DNA of 64,000 nt from Desulfosporosinus sp. (GCA_031292095.1 JARLHU010000175.1:53435-117434), one strand, 5' to 3'; counted from the first letter of the stretch, positions 52,680 through 60,642 are shown. The notes: generated by a model from the letters alone, not told the origin. Made by a program: numbers and translations.

Positions 52680-52741
52680 TAGGTAATATAGAAATTATAG
52701 TGTCTCAGGTTCCCTCGCGACTAAACTCGGGAAGAAACGTC

Positions 52742-52869
52742 TCCCACTTTCATGCAGACGGTGCACATGATGTGCCGTCTACTGAAAGGTCCGTCTGACA
52801 GGAGACCCAAATGCAAGTCAAGAACCGTCCCCCACTTGCACGCAGACGGTGCACATGAAATGTGCCGTC
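52742..52869. repeat. Pair of direct repeats containing GACGGTGCACAT/ATGTGCCGTC hairpins
   Basis: Two units (52742-52779 and 52830-52869), each CCCACTT..GCAGACGGTGCACATG followed by an inverted GTGCCGTC. An AGAACCGTCCCC motif (52821-52832) sits between them. Confidence 0.7.
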
Positions 52870-52911
52870 CCACCCGGATACCTCACCGTTCCCAGACCCA
52901 AGCCCGGGACG

Positions 52912-53118
52912 CAGTGTGACACGAGCGCGACGTCTTTACGTAAGCAGCCTAGCAAACTTCCGTTCAAGCGACCGACCCCAGACACGGGGTAGCGCACAAG
53001 CACAAGGACGTGCGCTACCGCCAATGCGCCAAGGATGGCGCATTTGGCGGGCACCCCGCTCCCCAAAGCCGGGAGCTTGAACGGTTAGTTTGCTCTGCGT
53101 CGTAAGACCGAGGGCTGT
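52912..53118 (+). ncRNA. Candidate structured RNA repeat, copy C (divergent)
   Basis: Outer arms AGCAAACTTCCGTTCAAGC (52951-52969) and GCTTGAACGGTTAGTTTGCT (53075-53094) pair almost perfectly. Inside, GTAGCGCAC/GTGCGCTAC (52989-53018) closes a loop ending AAGGAC, and CGCCAATGCGCC/GGCGCATTTGGCG (53019-53049) closes an AAGGAT loop. Copies at 57.5 and 60.4 kb have the same order of elements with different stem sequences. The orientation is inferred. No protein-coding signs are seen, and it may be a mobile element rather than an RNA gene. Confidence 0.5.
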
Positions 53119-53132
53119 GTCATACAAGTCCC

Positions 53133-53336
53133 TCACACAAGTCCTTCACTAGCTACACCCACGTCACCCGCATCCATAGCCGGATCATCCCAAGCCACCA
53201 GAGAGCCATCTTCCGCTAAATCATAAATAACGACTTTGTCAGTTTGAGTTGCAAATTCAACGCAACAATCCCAACAATAGAACTGCTCTACTCCCACTTT
53301 CCCAATAGCACGTCCTGAGCAAACTGGACAATTCAT
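53133..53336 (-). CDS. Small zinc-ribbon-like protein
   Basis: 67 residues from MNCPVCSGRA, with GGGGGTTGG upstream. Two cysteine pairs (CPVC and CWDCC) suggest a zinc ribbon; the rest (KVVIYDLAEDGSLVAWDD) is acidic. The TGATAATG junction places its start three bases after the PRC-barrel stop, implying coupled translation. No family beyond a generic zinc ribbon is recognised. Confidence 0.75.
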   Translation of the reverse strand: MNCPVCSGRAIGKVGVEQFYCWDCCVEFATQTDKVVIYDLAEDGSLVAWDDPAMDAGDVGVASEGLV

Positions 53337-53338
53337 TA

Positions 53339-53830
53339 TCACCAACCCCCTTCTTCATATGTTTGATCCAAGGGGGATACTTGGTTATCAACAATTAAAA
53401 TATCTTTCCCATCGATCATGACATGCGGCCTAAAAATAGTTCCCCGGCCATGCAGAAGATCAGCGAAGAGCCCGTCAGAAACCTCGAATCCTACAACTTT
53501 TTCTACTGAATCATCTAGGAAAACATCTTCAATTGTACCTCTTGCGTCTCCACCTTGTGTATAAACTTCATTTCCCACTTTATTAGACCACCGTATTCCC
53601 TTAAGTTCTTCTATCATATTTTCACGAACGGTTAAGGCATCTTTCCCAACCGCTACAATCGACTGCCTAGGAATTCCTTTTGAGGACTGGAAGAAGTGCC
53701 CGCCTTCTAGGAGAATCCCTACGACCTCATCTTTGTCATTGTCAAGGACCAGATCCTGTACCCAACCAATCGGATCCCCACTTTTCAAATCTAAAACGGG
53801 TAATCCGATAATTTCTCGAGTGCGTCGCAT
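53339..53830 (-). CDS. Two-domain PRC-barrel protein (YrrD-like)
   Basis: 163 residues with two PRC-barrel repeats: GLPVLDLKSGDPIGWVQDLVLDNDKDEVVGILLE (1-75) and GGDARGTIEDVFLDDSVEKVVGFEVSDG (85-150). PRC barrels bind RNA or act as small adaptors, as in RimM; B. subtilis YrrD is similar and likewise lies near the tRNA thiolation genes. It is translated ahead of the zinc-ribbon gene. Function unknown. Confidence 0.87.
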   Translation of the reverse strand: MRRTREIIGLPVLDLKSGDPIGWVQDLVLDNDKDEVVGILLEGGHFFQSSKGIPRQSIVAVGKDALTVRENMIEELKGIRWSNKVGNEVYTQGGDARGTIEDVFLDDSVEKVVGFEVSDGLFADLLHGRGTIFRPHVMIDGKDILIVDNQVSPLDQTYEEGGW

Positions 53831-53933
53831 TAATCTTCCACCTCGCTAACATTATTTTCTTTTATTACTATGCCCTGCAATTCTATATTCTATGCATGTT
53901 CAAGTGTCACATCTTCGAACTTCGTACTTCGAA

Positions 53934-55055
53934 CTACGAACCTCGTTTCCCCCGAGGATCAGATATTATCTTTCCCCCGCCAACCACCAAGTTTCCTTGA
54001 TAAAAAACAACCGCTTGTCCCGGTGTCACCGCCCGTTGCGGTTCGTCGAAACAAACCCTCACGCCATAGTCTGCCCCGATGTCACCGGGATAAACAGTCG
54101 CCTGAGCTCCTGAAGAGTTATAACGGATTTTTGCTTCGACTTTTATTGGTCCTTGTAAATCCGAAATAGATATCCAATTTAGATCGATCGCCCAGAGCGT
54201 ATCCGTATAGACATCCTGGTCCTCGCCTAAAACTACCTCATTGCACTCAGGATTCAGACCCACTACAAACATTGGTTTACCAAAGGTAACCCCTAACCCT
54301 TTCCGTTGCCCAACTGTATAGTGAATAATCCCTTGGTGCCTACCTAAACTATTCCCTGCAAGGTCTACAAAACGTCCCGGTTTGATAGCCTCTCCCAAAC
54401 GTTTCCGAACGAACGAAGAGTAGTCATTGTTTGAAATAAAACAAATCTCCTGGCTGTCTGGTTTGTCACCGACCCCCAAGCCTCGTTCTCTCGCCATTTG
54501 CCGTATTTGCTCTTTCGGGTAGTCTGCCAACGGGAAAAGCGTCCGGGCAAGTTGTTCCTGGGTCAACATATACAACGCGTACGTCTGATCTTTACGTACA
54601 TCTACGCCCTTACTTAAGAGAAACCGTCCACTATCAAGATCCCGTTGCACATGCGCATAATGACCCGTTGCAATGTACTCTGCTCCCAGACCACGGGCTT
54701 TACGCAGTAGCTCACCAAATTTAACATACTTGTTACAGACTAAACATGGGTTCGGGGTTTCTCCCGTTAAATAAGACTGCGTGAAATAATCCACCACAGT
54801 CTCCTCAAAATACGCACGAAAGTTCAGGACATAATGAGGAATTCCCAGCAAAAAAGCAACTCGTCTTGCGTCATCGATGGCCGAAAGAGAGCAACATCCA
54901 CCTTCCAGCTCTTGGTCTGTAGGTTTCCAAATCTGTAATGTGATCCCAATTACATCATACCCTTGTTCTTGAAGTAAAGCGGCGGCTATGGAACTATCCA
55001 CACCGCCGCTCATGCCCACCACCACTTTAGGTTTTGTTATCAAACCCATACTCAT
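53934..55055 (-). CDS. mnmA: tRNA-specific 2-thiouridylase MnmA
   Basis: 373 residues. It adds sulfur to U34 of Lys, Glu and Gln tRNAs. The PP-loop is GMSGGVDSS; the two catalytic cysteines are in NPCLVCNKYVKF and SQEICFISNNDY; GHYAHV and the RKDQTYAL lid are also present. The start lies flush with the iscU stop, and its ribosome site AAAGGAATAG is inside iscU, so the two are coupled. The sulfur donor is probably IscS next to it. Confidence 0.97.
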   Translation of the reverse strand: MSMGLITKPKVVVGMSGGVDSSIAAALLQEQGYDVIGITLQIWKPTDQELEGGCCSLSAIDDARRVAFLLGIPHYVLNFRAYFEETVVDYFTQSYLTGETPNPCLVCNKYVKFGELLRKARGLGAEYIATGHYAHVQRDLDSGRFLLSKGVDVRKDQTYALYMLTQEQLARTLFPLADYPKEQIRQMARERGLGVGDKPDSQEICFISNNDYSSFVRKRLGEAIKPGRFVDLAGNSLGRHQGIIHYTVGQRKGLGVTFGKPMFVVGLNPECNEVVLGEDQDVYTDTLWAIDLNWISISDLQGPIKVEAKIRYNSSGAQATVYPGDIGADYGVRVCFDEPQRAVTPGQAVVFYQGNLVVGGGKIISDPRGKRGS

Positions 55056-55433
55056 CTATTCCTTTTTTTCCTGTTTTTCGCGATAGTTTATAATCGCCGC
55101 ATGAAGTGCATCCGCAGCCAAATTTGAACAGTGCATTTTTGCTGGTGGAAGCCCGCCTAAGGCCTCGGCCACAGCTGCATTTGAAATCACCATAGCTTCA
55201 TCAAGTGTTTTGCCTTTCACCATTTCCGTGACCATACTGCTGGTGGCGACGGCTGCACCGCAGCCAAACGTTTTGAACTTCACATCTTTAATAACGTCTC
55301 CCTCGACGTCCAAATAAATCCGCATAATATCTCCGCATTTAGCATTCCCAACTTCACCCACACCATCTGGATTTTCGAGTTCTCCGACATTGCGCGGATT
55401 CGTAAAATGGTCCATTACTTTTTCTGAATACAT
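55056..55433 (-). CDS. iscU: Fe-S cluster scaffold IscU/NifU-like
   Basis: 125 residues. The three cluster-ligand cysteines are in NAKCGDIM, KTFGCGAAVA and KMHCSNLAADAL. It assembles [2Fe-2S]/[4Fe-4S] clusters with sulfur from IscS. It follows iscS with a 16-base gap and abuts mnmA. The LPPVK-type HscA site is replaced by LPPAK, typical of this clostridial form. Confidence 0.96.
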   Translation of the reverse strand: MYSEKVMDHFTNPRNVGELENPDGVGEVGNAKCGDIMRIYLDVEGDVIKDVKFKTFGCGAAVATSSMVTEMVKGKTLDEAMVISNAAVAEALGGLPPAKMHCSNLAADALHAAIINYREKQEKKE

Positions 55434-55449
55434 CTCTTATCCCACTCCT

Positions 55450-56637
55450 TTACTGCGCTTGTTTAATATGATTGACTTGATCATAAAGCGGAGACATCAT
55501 ACGCAAACGTTCGACGATCTTTGGTAATTGTTCAAGAACATAATCGATTTCTTCTTCCGTATTTTGGCGCCCTAAGGAAAACCGCAGCGATCCATGAGCA
55601 ATCTCATGGACAAGTCCCATGGCAAGCAACACGTGAGAAGGATCGAGAGAACCCGAAGTGCAGGCTGAGCCGCTTGAAGCAGCAATTCCGAGCATATCCA
55701 ACGAAAGTAACAGGGATTCTCCTTCAACAAATCGGATACTAACATTCACATTATTCGGTAAACGCTTTTCACCGCTAGGCCCGTTCACTTTCACGTGATC
55801 AATGCTCTGCAGGATTCCGTTCATCAGTTTATCGCGCAGTTTCGTCTGGTGCTTAGCATCTTCAGCCATCCGTTGTCCTGCCAGTTGACAGGCCTTGCCA
55901 AATCCGATGATTCCTGGTGTATTTTCCGTACCCGAACGACGCTTCTTTTCTTGGCCTCCACCGTGAACCAAAGGCACGACCCGTATCCCTTTACGAACGT
56001 AAAGTGCTCCGACTCCTTTGGGACCGTAGATTTTGTGACCCGATACCGTAAGAAGGTCTACATTCATCTCGTTAACATCAATGGGAAGTTTTCCGAGGGA
56101 CTGAACCGCATCGACATGAAACGTTATGCCGTGTTCCTTCGCCAGTTTACCAATTTCAGCAATAGGCTGGATCGATCCGACTTCGTTATTTGCATGCATC
56201 ACACTCAGCAAAATCGTATCTGGCCGAATGGCCTTTCGTATGTCTTCAACAGAGAGTATACCCTCTTCATCAACAGGTATAACCGTTAGCTCAAATCCGT
56301 TCTTTGCTAAGTATTCACAGGTTTCAAGTACCGCGTGATGTTCAATGGCAGAGGTAATAATATGATTACCTTTTTTGCGCAGGGTTTCCACGCTTCCGAT
56401 AATCGCCAGATTATCTGCTTCAGTTCCGCCACTGGTAAAGATTACTTCCTGAGGGGTAGCTCCAATCAGCTCTGCCACTTGGTTTCGAGCTTCTTCTAAG
56501 GCTTGTTTAGCCTCTCTGCCAAAACTGTGAACACTGGACGGATTTCCATATTTCTCGGTATAATACGTCATCATCAAGGTAGCAACCTCCAGGTCAACTG
56601 GAGTCGTCGCACTATGATCTAAATAAACTCGCCTCAT
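55450..56637 (-). CDS. iscS: Cysteine desulfurase IscS/NifS
   Basis: 395 residues. A PLP enzyme removing sulfur from cysteine. Seen: YLDHSATTPVD, GTEADNLAIIG, SAIEHHAVLE, HVDAVQSLGK, the PLP lysine in TVSGHKIYGPKGVGALYV, RSGTENTPGIIGFG, and the catalytic Cys in ASSGSACTSGSLDPSHVLLAMG. It is followed by iscU and mnmA, so it likely serves both Fe-S assembly and tRNA thiolation. Confidence 0.97.
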   Translation of the reverse strand: MRRVYLDHSATTPVDLEVATLMMTYYTEKYGNPSSVHSFGREAKQALEEARNQVAELIGATPQEVIFTSGGTEADNLAIIGSVETLRKKGNHIITSAIEHHAVLETCEYLAKNGFELTVIPVDEEGILSVEDIRKAIRPDTILLSVMHANNEVGSIQPIAEIGKLAKEHGITFHVDAVQSLGKLPIDVNEMNVDLLTVSGHKIYGPKGVGALYVRKGIRVVPLVHGGGQEKKRRSGTENTPGIIGFGKACQLAGQRMAEDAKHQTKLRDKLMNGILQSIDHVKVNGPSGEKRLPNNVNVSIRFVEGESLLLSLDMLGIAASSGSACTSGSLDPSHVLLAMGLVHEIAHGSLRFSLGRQNTEEEIDYVLEQLPKIVERLRMMSPLYDQVNHIKQAQ

Positions 56638-56674
56638 GGGGGGCTCCCTCCTTATATTCGTTTAGCACAAATGG

Positions 56675-57130
56675 TTAAATATAGTACATATATAAGTTGC
56701 GCTCCGATTCAAGCTTCTTGGCATCTTCAAGCATCGTTTCAAGCGTAATAGAATCAAGCACCTCTGCGATGGAGTTTCGGACTTTCTCCCAGATTGTCTT
56801 GGTCACGCAAAATTCTGCTTTAGCGCAACACACTGGGTCTTCCTCTGATACGCAATCAACCGGAGCAATGGGCCCTTCTAACACACGAATGATATCCCCA
56901 ATTTTTATTTTACCCGGTTCTCGTCCCAATATATAGCCGCCCTGCGCTCCGCGAACACTTTTTACAAGGCCCGACTTACGCAGACCGGAAATGAGTTGCT
57001 CCAGATAATGTTCGGAAATGCCCTGTCTCTCAGCAATGCTTTTCAAAGAAGTCGGGCCTTCACCCACATGTTGAGCTAAATCAAACATGGCTTTCACGCC
57101 ATACCGACCTTTGGTCGAGAGTTTCAACAC
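56675..57130 (-). CDS. iscR: Rrf2 family Fe-S regulator (IscR-like)
   Basis: 151 residues. An N-terminal winged helix (STKGRYGVKAMFDLAQ, SLKSIAERQGISEHYLEQLISGLRKSGLVKSVRGAQGGY) is followed by the cluster-binding stretch with DCVSEEDPVCCAKAEFC and KTIWEKV. Such regulators repress the isc genes when their cluster is loaded. It lies 37 bases before iscS in the same direction and probably controls that operon. Confidence 0.95.
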   Translation of the reverse strand: MLKLSTKGRYGVKAMFDLAQHVGEGPTSLKSIAERQGISEHYLEQLISGLRKSGLVKSVRGAQGGYILGREPGKIKIGDIIRVLEGPIAPVDCVSEEDPVCCAKAEFCVTKTIWEKVRNSIAEVLDSITLETMLEDAKKLESERNLYMYYI

Positions 57131-57193
57131 CCCTACCTCATTTCTACGCGTAAAACTTCTCTTCTAAACCAATTTCAAGATGTCCTCATGCAT

Positions 57194-57222
57194 ATCTTAT
57201 TAAAACAGTCGGAATTTGTCAA
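57194..57222 (-). promoter_or_regulatory. Promoter of the isc operon
   Basis: On the minus strand TTGACA (57217-57222) and TAAGAT (57194-57199) are 17 bases apart. The spacer and -10 region are likely IscR targets, though no clear operator could be assigned. Confidence 0.7.
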
Positions 57223-57454
57223 GGGTATTCCCTTCTAAATCTACTTCTATTATTATTCTATCCAAAAATATCATGGTAATCATCTCATCAAGCTCATTAT
57301 TCCCATTTCATTTGCCCCTAATGCGCCTCCACATGCAATGATAAGTCTCACATGTTATAATCATTGCACAAACCACTTTATCAGCATTGCGTCAACAATG
57401 CGCAATCAATAAAGCATTTCTATATGCAACCAAGAACCGTCCCCGTTTGCATTC
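57223..57454. other. Intergenic region between isc promoter and structured repeat
   Basis: No gene is seen. TGCAATGAT and ATCATTGCA (57335-57366) form an inverted repeat containing TATAAT. An AGAACCGTCCCC motif lies at 57433-57444. Confidence 0.4.
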
Positions 57455-57770
57455 CGCCCACCTAAAAGCGTCTTTGCGTCAAAACGCAAACAGCCTCACA
57501 ACACAATTACGTCGTTCCAACCCCGTCGACCCAAGCCTAGAGGAAGTTTCTTAGCTTAGTGAAGCACTTAGCGGAATTGCGTCAATGAGCGCAGACGCTA
57601 AACCGTTAAGAAACGCATCGGGACTTGTCCATGGATGGACTGATGCCGCGGTGCCAAGGATGGCAAGGAGCGGCGCACATGCAGAAAGCTTGGAGGTTTT
57701 GCGTTTTAGGTTTAACGTCAAGCGAATAGCAATGCAGCGTGTGCGAACGTGCTAAGAAACTTCCTCCCCA
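57455..57770 (+). ncRNA. Candidate structured RNA repeat, copy B
   Basis: A 5' hairpin TTTGCGT/ACGCAAA (57473-57490) is followed by an enclosed domain: GAGGAAGTTTCTTAGC (57540-57555) pairs perfectly with GCTAAGAAACTTCCTC (57751-57766). Inside are GTCC-ATGGAT-GGAC (57627-57640) and GCCGC..TGCC-AAGGAT-GGCA..GCGGC (57645-57674). Copy A shares about 70 identical bases at the left end but different stem sequences in the GGA-loop hairpins, which still pair. It ends about 20 bases before rarA. It may be an RNA gene, a long leader of rarA, or a non-autonomous mobile element; no Rfam match could be checked. Confidence 0.55.
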
Positions 57771-57786
57771 GAAAGGAATATGCACT

Positions 57787-59094
57787 ATGGATCTTTTTTC
57801 TGCAACCTATGATCAACATCAGGTCGCACCTCTCGCAGAACGTATGCGTCCCAGAACGCTCGATGAATATATTGGTCAAACTCACATTCTCGGCCACGGA
57901 AAGCTCCTACGACGAGCCATCGAAGCGGACCGCGTGTCTTCTCTCATCCTCTATGGCCCACCGGGAACAGGCAAGACCTCTTTGGCACAAGTCATCGCGG
58001 CCCAAACCACGTCACGCTTTGTTCGCATTAATGCCGTCACCTCAGGCGTAAAAGACATTCGCGAAATTATTAGACAGGCTACGGATGATCTTCACCTTTA
58101 TGGAAAGCGAACCTTGGTTTTCTGTGATGAAGTTCACCGCTTTAATAAAGGGCAACAAGATGCCCTCCTTCCTGCCGTTGAAGACGGCACCATCACCTTT
58201 ATCGGAGCTACAACGGAAAATCCTTTTTTCGAACTTAATTCTGCCCTGCTTAGCCGTTCCACACTTTTCCGTCTAGAGCTTCTCATCCCTCCTGAAATCC
58301 GACTTGGGCTTGAACACGCCTTGAACGACTCAGAGCGCGGCCTCGGCCGTTATCAAGTGCAGATCACTTCTGATGCTTGGGAGCACTGGATTAATTACGC
58401 CAACGGGGACTTACGACGTGCCCTTAATGCCTTAGAGTTGGCCGTGCTCACCACCCCACTTGAAAATGGGATTCGCTGTATTTCCCTCAATATCGCGGAA
58501 GAATCGATACAGCAACGGGCCATCCGTTTCGATAAAGCAGGGGATAATCACTTTGACATCATTTCCGCATTTATCAAAAGTATGCGTGGCTCAGACCCAG
58601 ATGCCGCACTCTACTGGTTAGCCATTTTATTAGAAGCCGGAGAAGACCCTCGTTTCATTATGCGCCGAATTATTGTCCACGCCTCTGAAGACGTTGGACT
58701 TGCTGACCCAATGATTATGCTCCAGGCTCACGCTGCCGCCAACGCGCTCGAATGGCTTGGTCTGCCTGAAGCGCGAATCCCCATGGCTCAAGCTGTTTTG
58801 GCCATTGCGACTGCTCCCAAAAGTAATAGCGTTGTCGCTAGTATCGACCGAACCCTTACCTATGTGAAGAAACACCCCACGGGAGAAGTTCCCGCCCACC
58901 TAAAAGACGGACACTACCCGGGAGCAGAAAAGCTGGGGCACGGGCAGGGCTATCTCTATCCCCACACCTACCCCAACCACAGGGTCGAACAAACCTATCT
59001 CCCCTCAACTGTTCAAGGAGAAACCTTTTACGTCCCCTCGGAAATGGGTAAAGAGATCTTTCCCACCCTCAAAGGGGCTAAAGAAAAAGGTTGA
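57787..59094 (+). CDS. rarA: Replication-associated recombination ATPase RarA (MgsA)
   Basis: 435 residues from [18 protein letters not shown] lies upstream, and the longer frame comes from repeat DNA. AAA+ signatures: [13 protein letters not shown] (Walker A), [19 protein letters not shown] (Walker B), [18 protein letters not shown] (sensor 1). The C-terminal MgsA tetramerisation domain follows ([39 protein letters not shown]). It acts at stalled replication forks with SSB. It is one of few plus-strand genes and has its own terminator. Confidence 0.96.
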   Translation: MDLFSATYDQHQVAPLAERMRPRTLDEYIGQTHILGHGKLLRRAIEADRVSSLILYGPPGTGKTSLAQVIAAQTTSRFVRINAVTSGVKDIREIIRQATDDLHLYGKRTLVFCDEVHRFNKGQQDALLPAVEDGTITFIGATTENPFFELNSALLSRSTLFRLELLIPPEIRLGLEHALNDSERGLGRYQVQITSDAWEHWINYANGDLRRALNALELAVLTTPLENGIRCISLNIAEESIQQRAIRFDKAGDNHFDIISAFIKSMRGSDPDAALYWLAILLEAGEDPRFIMRRIIVHASEDVGLADPMIMLQAHAAANALEWLGLPEARIPMAQAVLAIATAPKSNSVVASIDRTLTYVKKHPTGEVPAHLKDGHYPGAEKLGHGQGYLYPHTYPNHRVEQTYLPSTVQGETFYVPSEMGKEIFPTLKGAKEKG

Positions 59095-59110
59095 GGAATA
59101 TATTTCATAT

Positions 59111-59148
59111 AAAAAACGATGCCCACGTCTTTGGGCATCGCTTTTTAT
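59111..59148. terminator. Bidirectional terminator between rarA and trxA
   Basis: AAAACGATGCCCA pairs with TGGGCATCGCTTTT, with A and T tracts on both sides; it serves the convergent rarA and trxA genes. Confidence 0.85.
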
Positions 59149-59214
59149 ACTATATTTCACCGTTAGGGTTTCAACGAACGGGTAGGTATCGTGAACACCA
59201 ATAGTAAGCAAATA

Positions 59215-59544
59215 TTAGATATGAGCATCGAGCATTTTTATTAGATCCGGTTTTCCACGGAAACCAGTGGATATGTCTACCACTTTGCCACCCTTGAAAA
59301 CGGCAATTGTCGGAATACTCATAACTGAATATTGGCTAGCAATTGGGGCATTCTCGTCCACATTGACTTTCCCTATGACAATTCGACCAGCATACTCATC
59401 AGCAAGTTCATCGATCACGGGAGCAACCATACGACATGGACTGCACCACGGAGCCCAGAAATCTACCAGAACCGCTTGCTCAGACTTAAGAACCTCTGAC
59501 TCGAAGTTTGCAGTAGTAAAAGTTTTAACATTTGCACCTGCCAT
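59215..59544 (-). CDS. trxA: Thioredoxin with WCSPC active site
   Basis: 109 residues, full thioredoxin fold: VLVDFWAPWCSPCRMVAPVIDELA, KVNVDENAPIASQY, SIPTIAVFKGGK with cis-Pro. The active site is WCSPC instead of WCGPC, a change expected to shift redox potential. It lies 31 bases after csoR in the same orientation, so both probably share the promoter at 59901-59930. Confidence 0.95.
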   Translation of the reverse strand: MAGANVKTFTTANFESEVLKSEQAVLVDFWAPWCSPCRMVAPVIDELADEYAGRIVIGKVNVDENAPIASQYSVMSIPTIAVFKGGKVVDISTGFRGKPDLIKMLDAHI

Positions 59545-59575
59545 TTAAAATTCCTCCTAATTAATCAAATTCGAT

Positions 59576-59857
59576 TTACTTAATGAATTTGGTAAGCACC
59601 CCAATAAGCTCATCAATCGCGGCTTCTTGGTCATCGTTTTCAACGGCATTTCGCATACATCCCCTTGAATGGTGTTCAAAGACAATGGTGCCAACTCTAT
59701 TGATCGCGGCACGAACTGCTGCTACTTGAATCAACACATCAACACAATACTTGTCGCTCTCAACCATGCGTTGAATCCCTTTGACCTGACCTTCAATTTT
59801 TTTCAGCCTGCGCATGAGATCCTCTTTGGATTCTGAATAAGGGGTCGAATTAGTCAT
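59576..59857 (-). CDS. csoR: CsoR/RcnR family metal-sensing repressor
   Basis: 93 residues, all-helical. The family helix is LMRRLKKIEGQVKGIQRMVE. Cys38, His63 and Cys67 (KYCVDVL and EHHSRGC) have the spacing of the Cu(I) triad of CsoR. Metal binding releases the repressor from a G-tract operator. No copper ATPase or chaperone is next to it; the downstream gene is trxA. A persulfide-sensing CstR-type or other metal role is possible, but the His favours copper. Confidence 0.93.
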   Translation of the reverse strand: MTNSTPYSESKEDLMRRLKKIEGQVKGIQRMVESDKYCVDVLIQVAAVRAAINRVGTIVFEHHSRGCMRNAVENDDQEAAIDELIGVLTKFIK

Positions 59858-59874
59858 GCCATATATTCCTCCGA

Positions 59875-59909
59875 TACCCTAAGGGGGTAGCTATAATGTT
59901 ATTATAGCT
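59875..59909 (-). promoter_or_regulatory. Putative CsoR operator and nested inverted repeat
   Basis: TACCCTAAGGGGGTA (59875-59889) is a G-tract palindrome like CsoR operators. AGCTATAAT-GTT-ATTATAGCT (59889-59909) is a perfect inverted repeat covering the -10 region. Both lie between the promoter and csoR, ideal for self-repression. Confidence 0.65.
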
Positions 59910-59930
59910 AATAACCCCCTCCCCTGTCAA
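59901..59930 (-). promoter_or_regulatory. Promoter of csoR-trxA
   Basis: On the minus strand TTGACA (59925-59930) and TATAAT (59901-59906) are 18 bases apart, both matching consensus. Confidence 0.8.
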
Positions 59931-60000
59931 ACAGTTCTGGGAAAAAAATACCCAGAAATAAAATTGCACGTTTTTTCATTCACCGGCCTACCTACAACAA

Positions 60001-60329
60001 AGTAGGAACGTTTCTTAGCAATAAAAGCCCACAAAGTGTATTTAGGTTAATTTACGTTAATTTACGTAAACAGCGCCACAGCCCCGATGTCGTTCTAATC
60101 CAATCTACCAAACCCAAGGGGTTTCTCAGCTTAATGCAACCAAGAACCGTCCCCAACTTGCGTCAAAACCGTCCCCATCTTGCGTCTGCTATAAAGCCCA
60201 CCAAGCGTATTCGCGTTAACTAACGCGAACAGCGCCACAGCCCAAGGTAGTTCCTTATCCCATATACCCAAGCCCGAGGAGTTTCTCAGCTTAATGTAAC
60301 CAAGAACCGTCCCCGACTTGCGTCCCTCG
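60001..60329 (+). repeat. Partial copies of the structured repeat (left blocks only)
   Basis: Two left blocks occur in tandem. Each has a hairpin (TTTACGT/ACGTAAA at 60051-60070; TTCGCGTTA/TAACGCGAA at 60210-60229), then AACAGCGCCACAGCC, then a left-arm-like GGGGTTTCTCAGCTTA (60118-60133) or GAGGAGTTTCTCAGCTTA (60276-60293). Each is cut off there and followed by an AGAACCGTCCCC motif (60143, 60165, 60303). A left-arm variant GGAACGTTTCTTAGC lies at 60006-60020. No right arms follow. Confidence 0.65.
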
Positions 60330-60590
60330 GTCGTCCCAACCCCCGTCGACCCAAGCCTAGAGGAAGTTTCTTAGCTTAGTGAAGCACTTAGCGGAATTGC
60401 GTCAATGAGCGCAGGCGATTTTGCGTTAAGAAACGCAACGGTTCACATGCGACGGAACAGGATGTTCCTAGTGTCGAATGCGCCAAGGATGGCATAGCAT
60501 TCGACCAGAAAGCTCGGAGGTTTTGTGTTTTAGCCTTAGCGTCAAGCGAATAGCAATGTAGCGTGTGCGAACGTGCTGAGACACTTCCTC
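60330..60590 (+). ncRNA. Candidate structured RNA repeat, copy A
   Basis: Outer arms GAGGAAGTTTCTTAGC (60360-60375) and GCTGAGACACTTCCTC (60575-60590) pair with one mismatch and one pair that is U-G if the plus strand is transcribed. Inside: TTGCGTT/AACGCAA, GGAAC-AGGAT-GTTCC (60454-60468), and GTCGAATGC-GCC-AAGGAT-GGC-ATA-GCATTCGAC (60473-60505). The GGA loops are kept relative to copies B and C while stems change together. It lies about 50 bases after the aspS gene end, with the opposite inferred strand. Structured RNA is the favoured reading; a mobile element is the alternative. Confidence 0.55.
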
Positions 60591-60642
60591 TCACTTGCTC
60601 GCATTTCCTCTACTTGCTATCATCTCCTCGCGCTTCCTCCCT
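60591..60642. other. CTTCCTC-rich spacer after aspS
   Basis: Short degenerate units (CTTGCTCGC, CTTCCTC, CTTGCTATC) fill the gap between copy A and the aspS stop. A plain terminator for aspS is not seen. Confidence 0.4.

Noticed and set aside
52818-53136. Overlapping short reading frames on both strands
   Set aside because: They lie inside the structured repeat, have no ribosome sites and no recognisable protein features.
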